Origin: Lepidodermella squamata
Taxonomy: Eukaryota; Gastrotricha
DNA length: 64,000 nt
Assembly: GCA_047495785.1 (NCBI GenBank)
Contig: JBLDXI010000024.1
Coordinates: forward strand, 2,914,001-2,978,000
Reading direction: 5' to 3'
Made by a program: the position numbers and the translations under genes. The stretch's first letter is position 1; every line of letters starts with the position of its first letter. Below the pieces are notes generated by a model. It ran no database searches and was not told where the DNA came from. It was given only the letters and a program-made list of their open reading frames with translations. Below, piece by piece: positions 32,442 to 43,148 of this stretch.

Positions 32442-33462
32442 TTACGAAGCAAAACCATCGGCTGGCTCTCTGCAATGAAAGCTCGATTGAAGAAAGAATC
32501 GCCTCATTCCGGCCACTTTGATACTGCCAGATCGACAAGGTAGAATGAGTCGAATCGCTTTCGTATGCCGACTGACTGCAAGATACCGAAGTCCTGACGG
32601 GTAATTTCCGACAAAGAAAGTTCGCCCGACATGCTCGCTATTACGTCGGTCGATGACCTGTAGTTCTTCATCGATCAGTATCACTTCACAAGGCTCCAAA
32701 TCGTGCTTCGTAACGTGAACTACAAGAGGGACGTTCAATACATCAATCACCTATGAAATGAAACAAAATTAGATTTGAAACTGTCATATAAGGGATTACC
32801 TCTTCAAAATCTGGTAGAATCTTTGATAAATTGAAGACGGTCCAATTATTCGAAGGGTTATTGCCGAACCAGTTGCGATGGAAACTGTACTCTGGCAAAT
32901 TTTTCACTGAAGAAGCACTGCCGTAGCGTCCGAGTAAAATTCGCCCGAAACCATAGCTGTAATTTCGAGCTTTGTTTTGCTTCGAATCGTATTGCAACAG
33001 GTCTTTCTTCATCTCCATCAAATGCTGCCGCCAGGCCGCATTTGTCGGCTCAGCGTCGTAGACAACTTGAAGCCCGTTCTTCGAAAATACAGACCTCGAG
33101 GCCTTGGCTAACGAATGCAAACGGGCTAGATTTTCCGGCCGAATTTCGAGGAAACAATCGACGCTTTCTCGGTCGAATTCCGAGCGTAGAAGATGCTCGA
33201 ACAAAACAAGGCTGTTGGTGATGAAGGCGTGCCAACTCCGGCTGACGAATGCGCATTGTCGGTAGAGATCGAACGGGTTTAGGAGTAAAAATATCCGTTG
33301 AACCAGCTCTCGCGGCAAAATATCGACGATTGACAATGCTTCATCTGGGCGGACTCGCTTTTCAATACTCGTCAAGTTAACTTCATCTTCTTGGTCGTCA
33401 AACGAACGCTTGCTCGCTAAATGTCTCTTGCTTGGGCTTTTTGTTAAGGCCATTGTCAACAT
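32442..33462 (-). CDS. F-box protein J
   Basis: Two exons, 33462-32800 and 32750-32442, phase 0, 323 residues. A basic/acidic N-terminus precedes an F-box at about residues 45-85 (IVDILPRELVQRIFLLLNPF, then SRSWHAF). The rest is a single uncharacterised domain rich in aromatic residues (NYSYGFGRILLGRYG, YPSGLRYLAVS). F-box proteins recruit substrates to SCF-type cullin ligases through Skp1. The second domain is shared with gene K, so J and K are paralogues with an unrecognised substrate-binding fold. MALTKSP at residue 4 is an alternative start. Confidence 0.75.
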
Positions 33463-33782
33463 AGTTTATTAAAGTAGCAGTTAGAGAGGCCACACCGGAC
33501 TAGATTGGTTTTGCTAAGCTATAAGTCTGTGTAAACAAAAGTTGAACCATCTGCTCCTGGATTCACATAACCTCATTTTTAGCTCTTTCAGCATAACCTT
33601 GTTTCTTAAGGATTTGAGAAATTGAAATACAGACATCCAGCTTAATAAATAATCTTGATTTCAGAAATGTAGTTATCACGCAATTACGTGATAATTTGTT
33701 TGTGATAAGGTAATTTATCGCTGTCTTGTTAAGTAGTTCTATAATAATATAGTTCAATTTTCAATGTCTCAAACAAGAAGCA

Positions 33783-34784
33783 ATGGAAAATCCTTGCTTT
33801 CTAAATGAAACCGTGCTCGAATCGATCCCCAGTCCTATGGTGACTGGGGTGATTTATTTGATCGTATTAATCGCAGCCTATAGCTTCGCCTTCATGTTCA
33901 GTGTGATTTTATTCCGCGAGCAGTGGTTCAGCAACATTCAAGGCTATTCCACTATAAGTGCTTACTGCGCCGACCCAACTCGACCAGCCCACCGTTTTCT
34001 ACTTCTCACCTCGATTCTCCTCTCAGTCAGTATTACAGCATTATACAGCGACGCCTATAACTCATGGTACTACAACGCGATAAATTCGGAAGCTTCAGCG
34101 TTTTACATTGAAACTCACCAAGCTGAAATCACGCCTTTCTTATTCGGAGTAATCGGGGCTTATTGCCTGACTTTGGTCGGATTTTTCTACACAGATGGCA
34201 ACGGCACAGTTGATAGTTACGAGTTCTTGGTTTGGAAATTGCCAATCAAATTAAGCACCGGCCTTCATCTCATCGGAACTCTTGGCTTCATAGTTTCGAC
34301 AATTGTCGCAAACATTGTAAACATCCAGTTTGTAAGAAAAATGATTGGACAGACTGATTCGATGGCTATCACTCGCCGAGACGGGTCGAAGTGGTGTGAT
34401 TCACAGAATTCGGCAACAGCTGTTGATGCTTACCTCAACGTTTTCGCTGCCCTTGTTTGGCTAGGTGTCGCGAGTGCTATTGTTTTTCTCATTCTTCAAC
34501 TTATTTTAAGAATTAACTGCACAAAATGTCGCGGCTCGAAACAGGGTCACTCTGAAGCAATCTCTATCAATTCGGACGATGATAATCATCTCATCAACAT
34601 TGAAAAACACGACTCAGTGAAAAATGAAGTTCTACTCTACAGGCTTAGATTAGCTAGCTTCTCATTTGAAGCAGCCACAGTGCTGTTTTTGGTTCTCAGT
34701 ACGATGTTGATGCAACTGGCTAGTAATTTGAACATGACGTTCGTGGCGCGGAAGAACCCGCACTTCGATTATTTTTTGCCCTGA
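33783..34784 (+). CDS. Multi-pass membrane protein L, about six helices, unrecognised
   Basis: Single exon, 333 residues. Hydrophobic segments lie near residues 20-42, 70-92, 117-137, 158-180, 220-245 and 292-312, with Asn-linked glycosylation motifs near the N-terminus (NET) and in the loop NGTVD. The order of loops and the HLIGTLGFIVSTIVANI segment faintly recall the Frag1/DRAM/Sfk1 family, but I would not assign it. The last 16 residues and the stop codon are encoded by one arm of a 53-bp inverted repeat, so the natural C-terminus may have been replaced by repeat sequence. Confidence 0.65.
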   Translation: MENPCFLNETVLESIPSPMVTGVIYLIVLIAAYSFAFMFSVILFREQWFSNIQGYSTISAYCADPTRPAHRFLLLTSILLSVSITALYSDAYNSWYYNAINSEASAFYIETHQAEITPFLFGVIGAYCLTLVGFFYTDGNGTVDSYEFLVWKLPIKLSTGLHLIGTLGFIVSTIVANIVNIQFVRKMIGQTDSMAITRRDGSKWCDSQNSATAVDAYLNVFAALVWLGVASAIVFLILQLILRINCTKCRGSKQGHSEAISINSDDDNHLINIEKHDSVKNEVLLYRLRLASFSFEAATVLFLVLSTMLMQLASNLNMTFVARKNPHFDYFLP

Positions 34785-34902
34785 CTGTACTGCCGGACTA
34801 CAGCCTTGGATACTATATGCAATACTGAGCGTTATGCTGTACTCGCGGGGTACAGTCAGGGCAAAAAATCATCGAAGTGCGGGTTCTTCCGCGCCACGAA
34901 CG
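34738..34902. repeat. 53-bp inverted repeat covering the end of gene L
   Basis: Left arm 34738-34790 and right arm 34850-34902 are complementary with one mismatch and a 59-bp loop. The left arm contains the last codons and stop of gene L. The motif CCCTGACTGTACT of the left arm also appears near 53037. Confidence 0.85.
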
Positions 34903-35953
34903 ATGACCATGGCGCCTGAATGTATTTTCGCAAGAGACTGCCGCCGGACGTTTGTCAAATGTGACCTGATGTTTGATGTACCTGGTAGTTGCAAACTTGT
35001 TAACTGTACTCAGAACCCTACCTGCCTGCTGGTTGTATGAACTCAGATTTTCAAGATGAAATAAATTATTGAAGACAGACACATCAGTGGGGAGAGAATT
35101 CTAACAAGAAGTGCGCGAAGTAGGATCCTCGAGCTTGGGCGGGGTATTTTCGGGCCCAAATTTTATGACCAAAGGGTCCCCCATGTGGTCTTTTGGGGAT
35201 TTTCCACTTTGGCCTTGTGAACTCGGGGGTACGATACCCTCATTCCCCTCCTTACTTCGCGCACTGCAACATGATTACTCTCCTTTCCTAGCTTTGTTGA
35301 GGCCGCAAACTCAATGCAATTCAAGAATGTAACTGGCAGCCGAAAGATTCCATATCAGTAAATTCAAAGTTCAATAGTTTTAATAAAGATAAAATATATA
35401 TGAATCAGGGATTTTCACCGAACAGAAGAAATATCACCCTTTCCCTACAAGTATAAATGCTACTTATAGCACAAACTCGGAAACATATTTCAAAGGTCGC
35501 ATTGATGTTATCTGAGAATCGACCTAATTTTCGACACAATCGAACACTTGAAAAGCTTTAAATCGCCTATGTTTATGTTGTTTATGGAAGTCAGTTATCA
35601 GTTTCAGACTAGAAGGGGACGAGTTGCAGGCTGTTCTAGGTTGGCTCGGGGTCTCGTCGAGAAATCGTTGTCTCGGAAATTTGAAAATAAGCGACCAAAA
35701 GCTCGGTTTCTTTAAATGATGTTTAATGTCAGACCTTGCGGTAGCGTCTGAAGCTAACTAAGAACCTGGATCGTACTACATCACCTGTATGACGTCAATT
35801 GGCGTGCGTCAACAGGACAACATCATAGCCTAATTATTTTGCTAATGACTGGCCGCATGATTTACCCCGCATAAGTTGCACAAATATTTAAATTTAAACA
35901 CTGCTGAAGTGGTCAAAGCCACGCATCCCTAATTCGGACGTCGTATTCATTCA
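34903..35953. other. Intergenic sequence with one MITE, no gene seen
   Basis: No supported coding region. Apart from the element at 35110-35275 I see no structure. An AT-rich stretch (AATATTTAAATTTAAACAC, about 35885) lies 70 bp before gene M and may serve as its core promoter. Confidence 0.5.
35110..35275. mobile_element. MITE, about 166 bp
   Basis: Starts AGTGCGCGAAGTAGGA and ends TCCTTACTTCGCGCACT, complementary apart from one extra base. GC-rich interior without coding. Confidence 0.65.
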
Positions 35954-38248
35954 ATGGCTCCATTGCGCGCTACCTTTTGGCTATCAATGGTGTCATTTTG
36001 TACCTGTAACGCGGCTGTTAGCCAACTCCCGAAGCTCGAGTTGGTCAACTTAGCAACAGTCATTCCTATTCCTGAGATAATGACTATGGTGAAAGCCTCT
36101 CAATTCGCTGTAGATCACATCAACTCAAGGAATGATATTCTACCCAACTACCAGATTGAGCTCAAAATATTGGATGAAGGTCTCGGAGTTAACGCGCTGA
36201 AACGTTTGATCGATTACCGAGCTAGCATATCCCCAGAAAAGACTCAGACCCCTATCGTAGTTGGGCCTGGTTTTTCATCCAGTTGCAAAGCTCTGGGGCC
36301 TGTCCTTAAACATTGCTATTCGATTGCAATAAGCCACACCTGCATTGCCCCGGTACTCGAAGATCACAGCGCTTATCCTGATTTATTTCTGTCAATAGCT
36401 TCATTCCGAGCTTCAGTCGTATCAATGCTTTTGTTCATGGCGAGAGTCGGCGGATGGGAAAACTTCGGAATATGGGTCAACTCGCCTTCATTCAACAACA
36501 TGGACACTGCTAAATTCATCCACGACAGGGCTGTTAGCTCAGGATTTAAGGTCCCATGGTTCAAGATATCAGACGACGTTTTCGCAGAAGATTTAGAGTC
36601 TTTTAAGAAAAGCGGGCTCAGAGTGGTCTACCTAAGCGTGACTAACACTTTGATGGTACTGAAGTTCCTCTGCGAAGCCCACAGAAGTGGTTTAGAGAGT
36701 TCTAGATATGTTTTCTTAGCTCAACAAGGCGCTGTTAGCATGATGAATGTATCGGCCAGCGATTGTTCGAGCGAGGTGATTATTAAGCAACTGAGGCAAA
36801 CCTTCTTCTTCGGTTCACTGATCACGCCAAATTACAAGCAAACAAGTGAAGTTGGAGTCACAAATCTCGACCTTATAAGACATCTGGACTCAACGTTGAA
36901 TGTTACCCAGCCTAATTATGCGGCTCCCTTCATCCACTTCGACGCAACACTAGCCGCTCTTCTCGCGTTAGATATGACAGACCGAAAGCTGAAACGTGAC
37001 TTCAACCTATCTCTTCTCGATTATCGTCGAATGCCAGAATTAGTCACGAAAGTTGCGAGGGAGGCTGTTTTGACGTTGAAGTACGATGGCGTTCGAAAGG
37101 GCGTGAAATTCTATAGCTCTATCGGTCACCTGCACGGCGACGACCAAACATTGGCTGTATATCGCGAAACAACCGGTGTGACTTACTTAGGTTCTGTCAG
37201 TCTCCGAAAATACAACGTATCAAACGAACTGTATGATCTGGGCAACTACGAAATCGAGCTAGCGGAACAAATCCAGTGGGCGAGGGGTAGGCCGCCAAAG
37301 GACATCCTCGAATCCAGGATAGAATACACGAAAATGGTTAACGAAATCTGCGCTTCTATCTGGATTATCGCTGCGGTAACAAGTTTCCTACAACTTGCTG
37401 AGATTCGTTTGATCTACAAATCAACCCACGGCCTTCCTAGATCGAAGATCCTCGGAATCCTTGGTTGCTTCGGTCTTAACATTGCTGCGGGAGTGTTTTC
37501 TCTAGAGCGGAAACCTGCGACTCAATTAGCCTCGATATCTCTTGTAATCCTTAGCCTACCGATTGTCATCGGCGTAATCTGCTTCCGGCCTTTCGTTTTG
37601 TTCCACAACGAACGCGAGAGAAAGTTCAAAACGAACCGACGCCAGTTGAAAAAGGTTCGCTTCTCGGTGGACCGGAAGTTGATTTACGAGCAAGTTCGAC
37701 TCCTGTGGAAGCAGCTGGATAAGACCTTAAGGGCGGTGACTATAGCATTCTCATTCCTTTGCGGAACAATCAGCGTTTCCTGGCTCTTCCGGCAGAATCT
37801 AAGCTGCAAAATGGTCCCGATTTCCAACCCGATCTATGTCGAAGATAGGGATGTTGTGTTGGAGACTTGGACTACGTCTTGTTGGGAAATGAATTTCGCC
37901 AGCTGGTTAATGCTAGCCATCCTCGCAATTTTAGAAATTCTCACATTGGTCCTAGCTATGATGGTCTCGTACCTCCTTAAGAGGATAGGCGGTGCGAAGC
38001 CTAGGAATGAATTCAAAGCGATGAGTGCTGGAATCGCAGTAGGGACGACTCTTTTCATCGCATCGATACTAATAGGAGTTGTTACTGTAACGAATCCTAT
38101 AGTTCAGCAAATTTCGCTCTCAAGCTGCATTTTGGCTTTTTCTCTCGCGGTTTCTACGACTTGGGCCGCGCCGCTTGTTCTTAAAAAATGGATTAAACAC
38201 CGTAAATCTTTAATGCTATTGTCACGGTCGCAACCCACTCAAGCGTGA
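35954..38248 (+). CDS. GABA-B-type class C G-protein-coupled receptor M
   Basis: Single exon, 764 residues. The signal peptide covers about residues 1-24. The ligand-binding (ANF-receptor) domain runs to about residue 440: AVDHINSRNDILPNYQIEL and VVGPGFSSSCKALGPVL correspond to the opening of GABA-B ectodomains, and RGRPPKD before the membrane part fits the segment that precedes their first helix. Seven hydrophobic segments follow (about 457-477, 490-508, 518-542, 590-612, 650-680, 692-716, 722-746). There is no Cys-rich domain between ectodomain and helices, which separates GABA-B-like from metabotropic glutamate receptors. The ligand cannot be told. An intron-less gene of this size beside intron-bearing neighbours may reflect retroposition. 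A broken paralogue lies at 51768-54323. Confidence 0.8.
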   Translation: MAPLRATFWLSMVSFCTCNAAVSQLPKLELVNLATVIPIPEIMTMVKASQFAVDHINSRNDILPNYQIELKILDEGLGVNALKRLIDYRASISPEKTQTPIVVGPGFSSSCKALGPVLKHCYSIAISHTCIAPVLEDHSAYPDLFLSIASFRASVVSMLLFMARVGGWENFGIWVNSPSFNNMDTAKFIHDRAVSSGFKVPWFKISDDVFAEDLESFKKSGLRVVYLSVTNTLMVLKFLCEAHRSGLESSRYVFLAQQGAVSMMNVSASDCSSEVIIKQLRQTFFFGSLITPNYKQTSEVGVTNLDLIRHLDSTLNVTQPNYAAPFIHFDATLAALLALDMTDRKLKRDFNLSLLDYRRMPELVTKVAREAVLTLKYDGVRKGVKFYSSIGHLHGDDQTLAVYRETTGVTYLGSVSLRKYNVSNELYDLGNYEIELAEQIQWARGRPPKDILESRIEYTKMVNEICASIWIIAAVTSFLQLAEIRLIYKSTHGLPRSKILGILGCFGLNIAAGVFSLERKPATQLASISLVILSLPIVIGVICFRPFVLFHNERERKFKTNRRQLKKVRFSVDRKLIYEQVRLLWKQLDKTLRAVTIAFSFLCGTISVSWLFRQNLSCKMVPISNPIYVEDRDVVLETWTTSCWEMNFASWLMLAILAILEILTLVLAMMVSYLLKRIGGAKPRNEFKAMSAGIAVGTTLFIASILIGVVTVTNPIVQQISLSSCILAFSLAVSTTWAAPLVLKKWIKHRKSLMLLSRSQPTQA

Positions 38249-38353
38249 TGTTATTTATTAAGGTATAAAAAACTGATATGGAGCTAATAAAAAATCACGG
38301 TTATATATGCATATATCAAGACTGAAACAACAAGTGTTTGATTGTTTTGTCAG

Positions 38354-41300
38354 TTACAAATGATGAGCATTTTTCGAAAGAATGGCCGCTGCAGTGCTTG
38401 GCGTGACGAATCTTGTAGCGAGGATTCGAGTGTCGCTGATTGTCAGGTACCGGCAGCCTGAGTCGAATTCGGTTATCACAACCCAGCCGCCATTTACCTG
38501 CAAGAAAAATTAGAAAATTCAGTGAGATTCAGAATGAGAAATATATCGCTTGGACTATTTTCAAGTTCAGATTTAAATTGGCCATAGGCAAAAAGAGAAA
38601 GAGGCTGAAGGAATGTTGATTATTAGGTCTAAAATATGTCTCTTATCCTAAGGTCCTAACTTCGATACCGATGCCAATTAAAATGTAAGGAATTGTGAAG
38701 AACATTTTTTTGGAGGCAAGTTTAGATTCATTCCAGATGCCATTAGATGCTACAGCTAATTCTATGCTGGAATTTCCGGCTCTGATCTAAGAATGTCAGC
38801 ATTTTATGATTCTATACTAGCGAAATTCAAAATACCTAAGAGATTGAGCTACTTTAAATCGTTTTCACTCTAGCCACTTTTAAATGTCTTTTTTTAATTT
38901 CTCACGTGCGTGAAAATGTAGCAAATTTCTACGCCATTCAATTGCTACTGAGCAACTTGGAAAAGAAACTGAGATTTCCAATTAATCGGGGCGTGTGGCT
39001 AGGACATTTTCCTGCAGTTTAAAACTCAATACGAGTACACTATACTGACGCGAATATCAATTTCATGGTCGATTGTAAGGTTAAATTGATGCAAGAGAAG
39101 TTTTGACAAAGAATGATGAACGATTATCAAGGCAAGACCCCTCGAGAATAAAAAACCCAAAAACCTTGGCATTGAGCATGATTAGAAAATCATTGAACTT
39201 TGGGTTGGTGAGTTGTGTTCTGCAGCGTGTCCCAGATTTTTTAATTTGGGAATTTTTTTGGAAATTAATGAAATTAAATTAAATTAAATTAAACTTACCG
39301 AGAAAAAATATTCCATCTTTTACAAGGAATGCTAGGGGAATGCTGATTAATAAGCTGTGACATTTTTTTGCTATTCTAAGGTGCTAATTCAGATTCCGAT
39401 GTCAAGTAAAATTGGAGGTAATTTTTTCATTCATCCCAACCTTGAGCTACAGCTAATTCTTCGCTGGAATTTCTGGCTCTGATCTAAGAATGTCCAAATT
39501 TTACGATAGCCCACGAACAATTTCATATCCTTCAAAATACCTGAAAAATCGAGCTACTTTGGACGTAACTTTTATGATTTTCACACGTGCGTACAGATGT
39601 AGCAAATGTAATGAAATCCATTCCATCTCGTAGTTACTTTTGATTGCCACTATTTATCTCGGTAAAATAAGAAACTAAGATTTCTAATTATTTAGGGCGC
39701 GTGACTAGGATATTTTTCTCGAGTTCAATCACACTGACGCGAATATCAATTTCAGTGTCGGTTGTAAGCTTAAATTGGTGTCTGTGGAATTCTCCGTGTT
39801 GTCCGTGAAATTTGAATTTCCCGGTTCAGTGCAAGATTTTAGATAAATAACAATATTAAAGGCAAGACTCGCATTGCTCCTATAAAAAAACCCCAAAAAT
39901 TGAATTAACCCTGGCAGAGAGCATGAGTTAGGAAAAATGAAATGTGAGTCATGTGACCAGGTTTTCCAATACCTTAGGTTTTCGGGTTTCTTGCTATTCT
40001 TTGAATTTCAATTTCAATTTCAAAGAATAGAAAATTATCGGAAAAAAACCCGGAAATCCCTGATGGTAACTTTCGGTACTGGTTTGGTAATTTTCGGTAT
40101 TTTACCCGGTATTTTTTCTTTATTATGAGGGTGTCCCAGAAGTTGCGCAATTATTATATAATTTGGCAACTTTTTGTAAAAAATCCAATTTTTTTAAATC
40201 CACAAAGAGATCTTTTACCCGCGAAATAAAACATTTACCGAAGAAAACCCTGGAAAACCCTGATGGTAACTCTTTCGGTAATTTTCGGAATTTTACCCAA
40301 ACTTCTCAGGACATTTTATATATTTTATATTGTATATAAAATTTCGCCTCGGATTGTTTTTCAAATTCCATAAGAAAATAAAAATTCAAAGCTATTTTTG
40401 AAAATTCGAAATAACTCACGATATCACAGGCACGAATGTGCATGAGATGAAGGTCGCGGTTAACCGTCGCCACCTTGGCGTAATTCGTCTCGCCCCTCGC
40501 ACCACCGTTCCGCCTCAGCTCCTCCATATCAACCCGCGCGAGAATCGCAACAGGAAACGGTATGATCTGCGACCAAATGTGGCGAAGATTTACCACCGAG
40601 TACACCTTAGTCGCACCGGGTGACACCGTGACCTCATGAACACTGATCGGCAACCTAGTCCAGGCGTTATGAGGCACCTGAGACTTGTCGTGGTGCAAAT
40701 AATAAGTTCGATGGCGAAGTTGGCGGATAAATCGCGAGACGGGTAGCTGCTCGTGCCATAGACGGGCGACTGTCATGTCTGGGGCGTCGGCGTAGTCGAG
40801 CCGGTCGAAATGGTACCGGTATTTGTAAACATGGCCGTGGCGAGTTTTGGTTACAAACGAACTAGCAAGCCCGGCTTTGCTGAAAAATCCTTGCGATGCG
40901 AATGAGTCGGCTTTGATCTGTCTCGTAAATCGTTCAAAGACCGGTATCACTTTTCGGGGAGTTTGAAATTCGTCGAAGAAAGCACTGTTGAACACGATTT
41001 GGCTCGAGGATAGGAAATTATGCCAGCTAAAAAATTGAAAATAAAAAGAATACTTTAATGGCATCTTCATAATATATTATCCCAATTTTTCACTGTTTAA
41101 AATTTTGATTATTCCAGCCTAAATGGAGGAAAAATTTCGAAATAATTATGCAACGTTGCGATTTTTACAATTTAAATTTCTTTTCGAGATTTTAAAAGAT
41201 ACGAAAATATTTGAAACAATCTCTGCATAATTTCGAAAAATAAAAATTGAAACGCGAACCGATTTAAAAAAAAATTGAAATTTTCGATTATTTTAAAATT

Positions 41301-42088
41301 CAATTTCAATATAAAATTAAAAATAAAAAAAAATCAATTTTTTATCAGTTCAGCTAATCTTCATTGGTTCTATGTCAATTGAGCAAACGAAAATTGGGCA
41401 ACGATAATAGAGCAAGGACTTTTGAGCAACGATATTAGAGCAAACGAAATTTGAGCAAAACGACTTTTCGCCAAAATGAGATTAGAGCAAAACGACACGA
41501 GCAAATTTTATTTACAATAAATAACAGCTGCAATTAAGTATTAAATTTGCTCTCGTGTCGTTTTGCTTTAATCTCATTTTGGCGAAAAGTCGTTTTGCTC
41601 AAATTTCGTTTGCTCTAATATCGTTGCTCAAAAGTCCTTGCTCTATTATCGTTGCCCAATTTTCGTTTGCTCAATTGACATAGAACTTGCTTTAATTGCT
41701 TTAATTACTTTAATTTTCAACATTCTCAAGGCCTTTTCCGTTCATTTTTTAATTCAAAATTTAAATTCAAATTCAAATTTTAAAATTCAAAATTTAAATA
41801 TGTTTTCATTTTTAAAATTTTTAAAATTTTTTAGAAATTCACTAACCTCTTGCAAACTTGCGTGCAGTTCCGGTAAAGATCGCGAAACGGTAAGTAATTG
41901 AAAATTTGGCAGGCAATCTCTCGAGGTAAATCATCAACAATTGAACATCGGCGGATGTAGGTCAAATTCCGAGATCGAGCATAGCCTTTACTGGCTGCGG
42001 ATGGTTGGTTGGTGCCATGCCGGGGCTTTTTGTCGGCTGCCGCAGGGCTCGCTTCGTTGTGAAGAACACGCAGGCCACGTTTTGCCAT
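38354..42088 (-). CDS. F-box protein K, paralogue of J, with repeat-filled introns
   Basis: Three exons: 42088-41847, 41026-40420 and 38497-38354. The first junction splits a Ser codon (AG|C) and rebuilds CKSWHNF; the second is phase 0. The total is 330 residues against 323 in J. F-box at about residues 48-85 (IVDDLPREIACQIFNYLPF, then CTQVCKSW). The central domain has TYYLHHDKS and VHEVTVSPGATKVYSVV. The last exon, GWVVITEFDSGCRYLTIS, aligns with the end of J and confirms the distant third exon. Intron 1 (820 bp) contains a long-arm MITE. Intron 2 (1.9 kb) contains a tandem duplication. Predicted SCF ubiquitin-ligase adaptor. Confidence 0.72.
38608..39925. repeat. Diverged direct repeat, two units of about 0.6 kb
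   Basis: Unit 1 (about 38608-39190) and unit 2 (about 39324-39925) share GGAATGTTGATTA-like starts, TGGAATTTCCGGCTCTGATC, CACGTGCGT, CTGACGCGAATATCAATTTC and AAAAAACCC ends in the same order, with many differences. Period about 720 bp, inside intron 2 of gene K. Non-coding. Confidence 0.75.
41367..41686. mobile_element. Long-arm MITE, copy 1 (GAGCAAAACGA family)
   Basis: Arms 41367-41508 and 41543-41686 are near-perfect complements, leaving a loop of only 34 bp. Each arm is built from variants of GAGCAAACGA and GAGCAACGATA. It starts GTTCTATG and ends CATAGAAC. It lies in intron 1 of gene K. Confidence 0.85.
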
Positions 42089-43148
42089 AATGAAGTTTCC
42101 AAACGATGTTTTCTACTTCAACGAAACTAACGTTATGTCAATGGGAATGTGACGTACCTGTCCGTCTCATCAGTAATGGCTAACATAAATGTTGTCGAAA
42201 GCTGTTACAGAGCATCAGGTTGGTACAGAATGTTTGATCTTGGAAAGCACCAGCCTACATTTGTTCAGCTGGGTCATGGATTTCACCTGTTTTCTGAGAA
42301 TAAAATCAGAGCAATTCAAGTAAGAGATGAAATTTGAATAATTTTAAGATTGATGCAAATAATGGCCTTCCGGGAGTTAAACATGGATCAGCCTTTAAAA
42401 CGGAATTCCAGATTTTTTTTAAAATTTCTTGAAACATTATGTCACGTGAAGCAGGGGATATTAGACAGGTCTAACTTGGAAGGTATGGAATTTTCAGGGT
42501 CGAAGGCTAGACTAGTTCGAAAGCACAAAATCACACACTGAAATTTGAAATTTCTTGAATTAAAAAAACCGACGCGCCAGCTGGTTTTTGTTTTCACTCA
42601 ATTCGACTCAATTATCCGAGGTAAATCCTGAATATTGACAATCATTGGCCGACCGTTGTGAATGCAATTAGAGCGTCCGAAATTAGTTTCTAATTTTTCA
42701 AAATTCAAGTTTAAAAAATCAGGTGAAAATTGAGAAATTCTCAACATTTCCAGGAAAATCAACTTGCCAGAATTTTTCTTTAGTTTCACATAATTTATTA
42801 GGAAAAAGCTGGGTTTTAACCTTTCTGTCGAATGGAAATGATCGTTTACATCATTCAATCGATGATTCATTGTTGAAATCTTTTAAAAATTACCAATTTA
42901 TTGAACTCTGCCCACTCAGTAAAATGGGTCACGCACGTACATATTGGGAAATTCGATGATAATCTTATTTCAGATAATTTTCTCAATATAGGTAGCACCT
43001 GCCATACCTAGTGAACAAAAGATAAATTCTAGGCACCTAGCCAATATTTCGATAATTTATTTGTCGCTTTTTTTCCCGCAACAGCTGTTATCAATATTTT
43101 ATTAACAGGAACAGTTTCAGACATCATTGGCGCGATAACAAAATAAAA
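42089..43148. other. Intergenic sequence between divergent genes K and N
   Basis: No gene or clear repeat seen. The short open frames here lack splice signals and family similarity. Both flanking genes start from this 1-kb gap, so it should hold both promoters. Confidence 0.45.

Noticed and set aside
34834-35040. Plus-strand frame of 68 codons after gene L
   Set aside because: It is mostly the right arm of the inverted repeat and has no family resemblance.
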